A program made the position numbers and the translations under genes. A stretch of DNA of 11,840 bases from positions 1-11,840 of the forward strand of contig CABUVB010000039.1 in assembly GCA_902494815.1 (NCBI GenBank), written 5' to 3'. Origin of the DNA: an uncultured Collinsella sp. GTDB lineage: Bacteria > Actinomycetota > Coriobacteriia > Coriobacteriales > Coriobacteriaceae. Shown one piece after another: positions 6,933-11,840 of this stretch; position 1 is the first letter of the stretch, and every line of letters begins with the position of its first letter. The notes below the pieces were generated by a model. That model was not told the DNA's origin, did no database searches, and saw only the letters and a program-made list of their open reading frames with translations.

Positions 6933-6959
6933 GTTGATGTTCCTCGCATGTTGATGTTC
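6933..6959. promoter_or_regulatory. Direct repeat pair upstream of the purine permease
   Basis: GTTGATGTTC occurs at 6933-6942 and again at 6950-6959, 17 bp apart start to start. On the minus strand they read GAACATCAAC, and the distal copy is preceded by CC to give CCGAACATC, close to the CCGAACWWT core of the Gram-positive PurR box. The pair sits directly upstream of the likely -10 of the purine permease. Control by a purine-responsive regulator is inference. Confidence 0.4.
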
Positions 6960-7012
6960 GGCGCTTTGTAGCAGACGGACGGTATTTTTCGCATGAAAAT
7001 GTGTGGGTACCG

Positions 7013-7018
7013 TATACT
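7013..7018 (+). promoter_or_regulatory. Likely -10 box of the deformylase-like gene
   Basis: TATACT matches the -10 consensus at five of six positions, 33 nt before the chosen start codon. The -35 region is weak. A small dyad, TTTTC-GCAT-GAAAA (6986-6999), lies where a -35 box or operator would be. Confidence 0.5.
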
Positions 7019-7051
7019 TAAGCAGTTACAACGACCCCTATGGAGGAACGT

Positions 7052-7471
7052 ATGATTAAAGAGCTCTGCCACGACGAGGCTGTTCTGTCCCAGCGTTGCG
7101 AGGTCGCGACCGTCGAGGACGAGTCGGTGGCACAGGACCTGATCGATACCATCAAGTCGCTCGACGATGCCGGCTGCCTTGCCGCTAACCAGATCGGCGT
7201 CACCAAGAAGGTCTGCGTCTACCTGGACGATGCCGGCGAGTCCCATGTGCTCTACAACCCCCGTCTGGTGTTTGGCCTGGGCGCCAGCAAGATGGAGGAG
7301 AGCTGCCTGACGCACGAGGAGGTCACCAAGTCCACGCGCTATATCAAGTGCAAGGTCGCTTATGACGTGATCGTCGACGGCAAGATGCGCGAGCGCAAGC
7401 AGGACTTCGTCGGCTTCGAGGCGCAGATGATCCAGCATATGATTGACCACTGTCTAGGAAAGTTGGTCTAA
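7052..7471 (+). CDS. Peptide deformylase-like protein with altered active site
   Basis: A 139-residue protein of the short peptide deformylase class, which removes the formyl group from nascent N-terminal methionine. The ATG at 7052 is chosen because GGAGG lies 5 nt upstream; an in-frame ATG at 7040 overlaps that site. The three family motifs are recognisable: G-C-L-A-A-N-Q (41-47), E-S-C-L-T (83-87, normally EGCLS) and H-M-I-D-H (129-133, normally HExDH). The metal ligands Cys85, His129 and His133 are kept, but the general acid/base glutamate of motif 3 is a methionine. Classical deformylase activity is therefore doubtful. The length and the end shortly after motif 3 are normal for the short class, so it is not truncated. 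It may be a paralog with a new role or inactive; a standard deformylase should exist elsewhere in the genome. Confidence 0.8.
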   Translation: MIKELCHDEAVLSQRCEVATVEDESVAQDLIDTIKSLDDAGCLAANQIGVTKKVCVYLDDAGESHVLYNPRLVFGLGASKMEESCLTHEEVTKSTRYIKCKVAYDVIVDGKMRERKQDFVGFEAQMIQHMIDHCLGKLV

Positions 7472-7574
7472 GGGGACCAAAGCATCGCACCTTGCCGCTC
7501 AATCGTCGTTCGCGTACCTTAAGTACGCGGCGCTCCTCTTTCGTGGCAATCTGCGGCACTTTGACCCCTTAGAC
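7466..7574. repeat. 109-nt imperfect inverted repeat
   Basis: Two arms of about 52 nt face each other around the CTTAA loop at 7518-7522. The outermost 10 bp (GTCTAAGGGG at 7466-7475 with CCCCTTAGAC at 7565-7574) and the innermost 7 bp (CGCGTAC with GTACGCG) are perfect. Blocks CAAAG, CGCA and TTGCC pair between them, giving about 34 Watson-Crick pairs. The outer end includes the deformylase-like stop codon (7469-7471). It lacks a T run, so it is not a standard terminator. It may be a miniature inverted-repeat element or a structured RNA; no flanking target duplication is visible. Confidence 0.7.
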
Positions 7575-7618
7575 GACCTGCGGGGTTAACTTGGTTGAGT
7601 TTATCCAGCTTGAATAGT

Positions 7619-7655
7619 CCGGACATGACATTGTTGTCATGTCCGGGCTTTTTTG
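7619..7655 (+). terminator. Strong terminator ahead of the bile salt hydrolase
   Basis: A perfect 12-bp stem (7619-7630 with 7635-7646, arms CCGGACATGACA and TGTCATGTCCGG) closes a TTGT loop and is followed by GC and TTTTTTT. It ends transcription from the deformylase-like gene side, so the hydrolase must use a promoter in the 60 nt that follow. I could not identify that promoter with confidence. Confidence 0.9.
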
Positions 7656-7715
7656 TTTAGCGCCCCTTTGTTTGGAGACAATGAAATTAGCAAGAACGTA
7701 AAGCTAGGAGGCGCT

Positions 7716-8681
7716 ATGTGTACGAGCATTCGATTTACCGATAATTCTGGTCACATGTATCTGGGCCGCAATCTCGACTGGAGCTTTGACTACGGCCAAC
7801 AGGTTCGCGTGATGCCGCGCGGGTTTAACATTCCGTATTCGTTTATCGACGACGCGACAGCGGCACACGCGGTGATCGGTATGTGCATCGATTACAAGAA
7901 CTACCCTATGTTCTTCGATTGCGGCAACGATGCGGGCCTCGCCGTGGCGGGTCTCAATTTCCCGGGTTATGCCGAGTATGCCGAGGGGCCGGTTGATGGA
8001 AAGACCAATATCGCGGCCTATGAGTTTCCCCTGTGGGTGGCAGCGACGTTCTCGACGGTCGATGAGGTCGAGGCCGCGCTGCGCGACACGGTGATTGTTG
8101 CCAAATCTGCCGGAGAGGGGCTGGGTGTGTCGCTGCTCCATTGGATTATCGGCGACAGCCAGCGTAGCATCGTGGTCGAGATGATGGCTGACGGCCTGCA
8201 TGTATACGACGATCCGGTCGACACCCTTGCCAACCAGCCGACCTTCCCGTGGCACATGGAAAACCTCCGCACCTATATCACCGCCACAAGCGATTTTCCG
8301 CAGACGGCGACATGGCGTGGCGCCGAGCTCAAGCCCTATGGCGCGGGTGCCGGCATGCGCGGCATTCCGGGCGATTGCTATTCGCCGAGCCGTTTTGTAA
8401 AGGCGGCGTACCTCAATGCCAATTACCCGCAAAAGGAGAGCGAGACCGAAAACGTCGTCCGCATGTTCCGCTCGCTCGAGGGCGTGGTGATGATCGAGGG
8501 GGCGTCCAGGATGGGCGATGGCAAGTTCGAGAAGACTATCTATACCGGATGCTTTAGCGCGCGCACGGGCAATTATTACTACGCGATGTATGGGGATCCG
8601 TCGATTCGCTACGTGAGCCTGATGGATGCCGAGGGCGCAAGCCCCGATAGGCTCGTGGTTCCCGAGCCGCGTCGTTCGTAG
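7716..8681 (+). CDS. bsh: Bile salt hydrolase (choloylglycine hydrolase family)
   Basis: A 321-residue enzyme of the choloylglycine hydrolase/penicillin V acylase family (Ntn hydrolases, PF02275) that cleaves the amide bond of glycine- or taurine-conjugated bile acids. AGGAGG at 7706-7711 fixes the ATG, which places Cys at position 2. After removal of the first methionine this cysteine is the N-terminal nucleophile. The other active-site residues of the family are all present: Arg18 and Asp21 (GRNLDW), Asn81 (GLNFPG), Asn173 (ANQPTF) and Arg226 (SPSRF). There is no signal peptide, as expected for the cytoplasmic Gram-positive enzymes. The GLNFPGYAEY segment favours a bile salt hydrolase over a penicillin V acylase, but the two cannot be fully separated by eye. 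It stands alone between terminators, convergent with kup. Confidence 0.9.
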   Translation: MCTSIRFTDNSGHMYLGRNLDWSFDYGQQVRVMPRGFNIPYSFIDDATAAHAVIGMCIDYKNYPMFFDCGNDAGLAVAGLNFPGYAEYAEGPVDGKTNIAAYEFPLWVAATFSTVDEVEAALRDTVIVAKSAGEGLGVSLLHWIIGDSQRSIVVEMMADGLHVYDDPVDTLANQPTFPWHMENLRTYITATSDFPQTATWRGAELKPYGAGAGMRGIPGDCYSPSRFVKAAYLNANYPQKESETENVVRMFRSLEGVVMIEGASRMGDGKFEKTIYTGCFSARTGNYYYAMYGDPSIRYVSLMDAEGASPDRLVVPEPRRS

Positions 8682-8704
8682 CCGTTAGCTTTACTTCAAT
8701 GCAA

Positions 8705-8740
8705 AGCGGCCCTGCGTCTCTCGTGAGGTGCAGGGCCGCT
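8705..8740. terminator. Shared terminator between bsh and kup
   Basis: A perfect 11-bp GC-rich stem (8705-8715 with 8730-8740) with a 14-nt loop lies between the convergent stop codons at 8681 and 8761. Neither side has a long T run (GTCGTTGATTTA forward, TTTGCATT in reverse), so it is probably a moderate terminator acting both ways. Confidence 0.7.
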
Positions 8741-8760
8741 GTCGTTGATTTATGACGTCG

Positions 8761-11010
8761 CTAGAAGTTGGCGTCGTTGAGCTGGGTGCTCTCGAGTCCG
8801 TCGAGTTGCTGTTGCTCGGGTGTATCGGCGACGCTCTCGAGCAGCTCGGTGGGATCGACGTTCATGCTCTTGCCGGCCTCGTTGCCGTTGACCAGGTCGT
8901 CCGAGAAGATGTCGACTTCCATTTCCTCGGCCTCTTCGATCTGAACCTCGAGCGGCACCTGGGTGCGCACGAGCTTAACGGCCGGGCGCATGCGGGCAAA
9001 CAGTGGCACGTACTCGATGATGATGGCCGAGTTCTCGAGGCCATACCAACGTGCCGGGCTTCCGCAGGCGCGGCGGACGGCGTACTTGATGGCCATGACG
9101 CGATGGTCGTTGCGGTTGATGTCCGTTTCGGGGGCAAGCATCTTGCGCAGCATGCAAAAACGGAAGTCGCCCACGTTGCCGCGTGTCTCGTAGATGGAGT
9201 AGGTGTGATGCTGCGGTGGCAACTCACCCGATGCCATCAGGTCGCCAACGATCTGGCGCAGGTAGGCGTTGATGCGCTGATTGACCTTAAAGCCCAGGTC
9301 CAAGCGCACGCGGAACAGGAAGTCTGTGCCAAAGGTCTCAACGGAATACTCGTGCGTATAGGGCTCGTCGGTAACGTGCACGTTGATGAACCAATAAGCC
9401 TTAGCGCGCTTGGGATGTTTGTCCAGGATGGAATAGAGCACGTCGCGGTCGAGTGTGAGCGGATCGGGGCTGTTGGTGAGGAATACCAGATTGTCGGCGA
9501 GCACGGGGTAGGTTTCGTCGTTGCGCAGGCGGTTGAGCTGATCGATGTACTTGGAGACGGGCAGCAGAATCGTCTGCGTGCGCTCGATGGCGGTGCCGCG
9601 ACGCCACACATACATAAGGCCAAACAGCAGCGCGGCCAGGAAGATCATGACGTAGCCGCCGTCAAAGAACATGGTGAGGCACGAAGCGAAGAAGCACAGC
9701 TCAATGGCACCAAAGAGCAGGGCGAAGACGCAGGCGCCCAGCTTGTGTTTGAGAATGCCGGCGATATAGCTCGTCAAAAGCGTCGTGGTCATGAGCATGG
9801 TCACGGTAATGGCGAGGCCATAGGCGCTCTCCATGCGCTCGGAGTTTTGGAACAGCAGCACGATGAAGATGCAGCCGACCCACATGATGTTGTTGACGAG
9901 CGGAATGTAGAGCTGGCCCTTGGTGTCGCTGGGGTAGTGGATGCGCAGATGCGGCATAAGGTTGAGACGGGTTGCCTCGGATACCAGCGAGAACGAGCCG
10001 GTGATGAGCGCCTGCGAGGCGATGATGGCCGCCACGGCCGAAAGCACGATGGCAAAGGGGCGCAGGGGCTCGGGGAGCATCATATAGAACGGGTTGACGA
10101 TGTCCATCGCGAGCATCTGGGGATTGGAATTGTTGGCAAGCAGCCAAGCGCCTTGACCCAGATAGTTAAGGATGAGGGCCGCCTTTACGAACGGCCAGGA
10201 TGCGTAAATGTTTGCCTTTCCCACGTGACCCATGTCCGAATAGAGCGCCTCGGCGCCGGTCGTCGACAGGAAGACGAAGCCGAGCACCATGATGCCCGAG
10301 TGGTTGATGGGCGAGAACAGGAACATGATGCCGCGGATGGGGTTGAGCGCGCGCAGGATGGACAGGTTGCCGAGCATGTTGAACAGGCCGGCGCTCGCCA
10401 GGAACAGGAACCATAGCGTCATAAGCGGGCCGAACAGCTTGCCGATTGACGAAGTGCCGGCGCGTTGCATGGCAAACAGACCGCAGATAATGATGATGGT
10501 GATGATGATCACATTGGTCTGGCCGTCGCCCAAAAGCGCATGGCCCCATTCGATGGTGCGCAGACCCTCGATGGCTGTGGTGACCGTGACCGCGGGGGTG
10601 AGGATGCCGTCGGCGAGCAGCGCCGCGCCGCCGATCATGGCGGGAAGAATCAGCCAAGGCGCCACTTTGCGCACCAAGCTAAACAGGGCGAAGATGCCGC
10701 CCTCGTTATGGTTGTCGGCCTTCATGGCGATTACAACGTACTTGACCGTGGTCACGAGTGTCATGGTCCAGATGACGAGCGAAAGCGCGCCCAGAATCAT
10801 GTCCTCGCTGACGGTGCCGATGCCGCCGTTGTTGGCGACGATTGATTTCATGGTGTACATGGGGCTTGTGCCGATGTCACCGTAGACGACGCCGAGCGTT
10901 ACGAGCAGCATGCCAGCGGAGAGGGGAATGGCTCCATGCCCGCCTTGACTACGCTGGTCTTGGAGGCTTGCCTCCAGCTTGTTGTGTGCCACGTGGACTC
11001 CCTTGGACAT
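8761..11010 (-). CDS. kup: Kup-type potassium uptake protein
   Basis: A 749-residue member of the KUP/HAK/KT family, which imports potassium by proton symport through the cytoplasmic membrane. The signature GVVYGDIGTSPMY (residues 40-52) is near perfect, followed by KADNHNEGGIFAL (97-109) and LLADGILTPAVTV (131-143). About twelve membrane segments fill roughly residues 30-475, and the rest is a large cytoplasmic domain. It is longer than E. coli Kup (622 aa), mainly through that tail, whose end is acidic (EEAEEMEVDIFSDD) and ends in a Gln/Leu-rich stretch. The ATG at 11010 has a modest GAGG site. A GTG at 10992 (codon 7) has a better one (AAGGGAG, 5 nt away) and may be the true start. It is convergent with bsh and apparently monocistronic. 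Confidence 0.93.
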   Translation of the reverse strand: MSKGVHVAHNKLEASLQDQRSQGGHGAIPLSAGMLLVTLGVVYGDIGTSPMYTMKSIVANNGGIGTVSEDMILGALSLVIWTMTLVTTVKYVVIAMKADNHNEGGIFALFSLVRKVAPWLILPAMIGGAALLADGILTPAVTVTTAIEGLRTIEWGHALLGDGQTNVIIITIIIICGLFAMQRAGTSSIGKLFGPLMTLWFLFLASAGLFNMLGNLSILRALNPIRGIMFLFSPINHSGIMVLGFVFLSTTGAEALYSDMGHVGKANIYASWPFVKAALILNYLGQGAWLLANNSNPQMLAMDIVNPFYMMLPEPLRPFAIVLSAVAAIIASQALITGSFSLVSEATRLNLMPHLRIHYPSDTKGQLYIPLVNNIMWVGCIFIVLLFQNSERMESAYGLAITVTMLMTTTLLTSYIAGILKHKLGACVFALLFGAIELCFFASCLTMFFDGGYVMIFLAALLFGLMYVWRRGTAIERTQTILLPVSKYIDQLNRLRNDETYPVLADNLVFLTNSPDPLTLDRDVLYSILDKHPKRAKAYWFINVHVTDEPYTHEYSVETFGTDFLFRVRLDLGFKVNQRINAYLRQIVGDLMASGELPPQHHTYSIYETRGNVGDFRFCMLRKMLAPETDINRNDHRVMAIKYAVRRACGSPARWYGLENSAIIIEYVPLFARMRPAVKLVRTQVPLEVQIEEAEEMEVDIFSDDLVNGNEAGKSMNVDPTELLESVADTPEQQQLDGLESTQLNDANF

Positions 11011-11047
11011 CTGGCCTCTGCCACGAGCAGTAGACCTTTATGCCATC

Positions 11048-11053
11048 TTTATA
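11048..11053 (-). promoter_or_regulatory. Possible -10 box of kup
   Basis: TATAAA on the minus strand lies 38 nt before the ATG in an AT-rich patch (TTATATGTATAAAG). The best -35 candidate, GTGCCA at 11069-11074, is only 15 nt away, so the assignment is tentative. Confidence 0.35.
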
Positions 11054-11091
11054 CATATAAGAGCAGTTTGGCACATCGGGGTGTTTTAGAC

Positions 11092-11115
11092 AATAATCCC
11101 CATCTGGGGATTATT
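11092..11115. promoter_or_regulatory. 24-bp perfect dyad between the EamA gene and kup
   Basis: AATAATCCCC and GGGGATTATT (11092-11101 and 11106-11115) form a perfect 10-bp inverted repeat around ATCT. It begins 34 nt after the stop codon of the EamA gene and lies about 40 bp upstream of the candidate kup -10. With no T run after the stem it is a poor terminator, so it could be an operator for kup or a weak end to the upstream transcript. Confidence 0.5.
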
Positions 11116-11149
11116 CATATACGCAGGTAGCATTTCAGAGCAGGGGCTA

Positions 11150-11839
11150 TTAAGCACGCGCTGTCTGGGCGATGCCGGCCTTAGCGCTTGCGCGTTTGCC
11201 GGCGAGTTCGCAAAAGATCGCGCCGCCGATGATAAGCACGGCGCCCATCAGACGGACCGGTGTTATGGCTTCGCCCAAAAGGACGGCCGAGAACACGACC
11301 GCCGAAAGCGGCTCGAGGTAGCCGACGACCGCGACGGTCTGGACGGGCAGCTTAGCGACAGCACTAAAGTAGAGCAGGCAACCGATGCCGGTGTTGACGA
11401 CGCCGAGCATGATGACGGCGCGCCAATCGATGCCGGCGGCAATGCTGGGGGAGAGGAACGAGGGGACACCTTGCCTGAGGAGCGTAAGGATCAACGCGGT
11501 TACAAAGGCGGCGCTCACCTGGAGCGTGGAGTTCTCGAGACCTTCGATATGTGGCGCTCCCTTGCTGGCAATGACCATCAACGCGTAGCAGAAGGCCGAG
11601 GCGATGCCGCACACGATGCCCGCGATGGGCATATTGCCGCCGAGGCCTTGGGCCGCGATGAGGAAGGCGCCGCAGGCGACGGCGATAAACCCGGCGATTT
11701 TGCCGCCGGTCAGCTTTTCGCCAAAGATGAGCGGGGAGAGCGCCATGACAATGATGGGGCCGCAGTAGTACAGCAGCGAGGATACGCCGACGCCGATCGT
11801 CTGGTAGGCGCGGAACAGAAAAATCCAGCTGGCGCCCAG
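11150..11839 (-). CDS. EamA/DMT-family transporter, 3' part
   Basis: The last 229 residues of a drug/metabolite transporter superfamily permease (EamA domains, RhaT/YdcZ-like), inner-membrane proteins that usually export amino acids or other small metabolites. The frame is open to the right edge, so the N-terminal 60-70 residues of a typical 290-300 aa protein are missing. The first EamA repeat ends with LGASWIFLFRAYQTIGVG, a SSLLYYCGPIIVMALSPL segment and FGEKLTGGKIAGF. The second repeat ends in LEPLSAVVFSAVLLGEAIT, the classical family closing motif, followed by a short basic tail. Hydrophobic membrane segments alternate throughout. The substrate cannot be predicted. An internal ATG at 11746 is not the start, since the family motif continues before it. 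Confidence 0.88.
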   Translation of the reverse strand: MGASWIFLFRAYQTIGVGVSSLLYYCGPIIVMALSPLIFGEKLTGGKIAGFIAVACGAFLIAAQGLGGNMPIAGIVCGIASAFCYALMVIASKGAPHIEGLENSTLQVSAAFVTALILTLLRQGVPSFLSPSIAAGIDWRAVIMLGVVNTGIGCLLYFSAVAKLPVQTVAVVGYLEPLSAVVFSAVLLGEAITPVRLMGAVLIIGGAIFCELAGKRASAKAGIAQTARA

Positions 11840-11840
11840 C

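Noticed and set aside
7462..7578. Insertion of a mobile element truncating the deformylase-like gene
   Set aside because: The protein ends at the usual place for short deformylases, and no target-site duplication flanks the hairpin.
8752..10416. 554-residue open frame on the + strand opposite kup
   Set aside because: It mirrors kup codons in a GC-rich genome, is rich in His, Glu and Gly without domain features, and starts inside the kup terminator region.

Overview
The window reads as chromosome from a high-GC Gram-positive gut anaerobe, most likely a Collinsella-like member of the Coriobacteriia. This rests on GC-rich codon use, a cytoplasmic bile salt hydrolase, two surface proteins ending in an LAxTG-type sortase signal, and low-GC intergenic gaps holding clear hairpin terminators. 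The genus is inferred from these traits, not from a database match.

Layout, left to right. (1) The 3' two thirds of a uracil permease (+ strand) ends at a strong terminator. (2) A minus-strand block of four genes reads right to left: an AzgA-type purine permease (start 6858), two tandem paralogous cell-wall-anchored beta-helix proteins (starts 5340 and 3284), and a small esterase (start 1364). Hairpin terminators lie between most of them, so they look like separate transcription units. (3) On the + strand follow a short peptide deformylase-like gene, a 109-nt imperfect hairpin, a terminator and a bile salt hydrolase. (4) On the minus strand, convergent with the hydrolase, are a Kup potassium transporter and the 3' part of an EamA/DMT-family exporter that runs off the right edge.

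The most informative feature is the tandem duplication in the surface-protein region. The spacer between the two paralogs carries a copy of the last 14 codons of the purine permease, that gene's terminator and the leader of the surface gene. This fixes the duplicated unit as permease tail, terminator, leader and surface gene. The paralogs have since diverged, and their mature lengths differ by one 24-residue beta-helix rung (594 against 570 aa).

Functionally the window combines nucleobase uptake (uracil and purine permeases), potassium uptake, surface display, bile acid deconjugation and a possible metabolite exporter. I see no single pathway linking them. Two items need a closer look: the deformylase-like protein has lost the catalytic glutamate of its third motif (HMIDH instead of HExDH), and the long hairpin starts exactly at its stop codon. 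I found no tRNA, rRNA, CRISPR array, transposase or phage gene. No gene-free stretch exceeds 300 bases.
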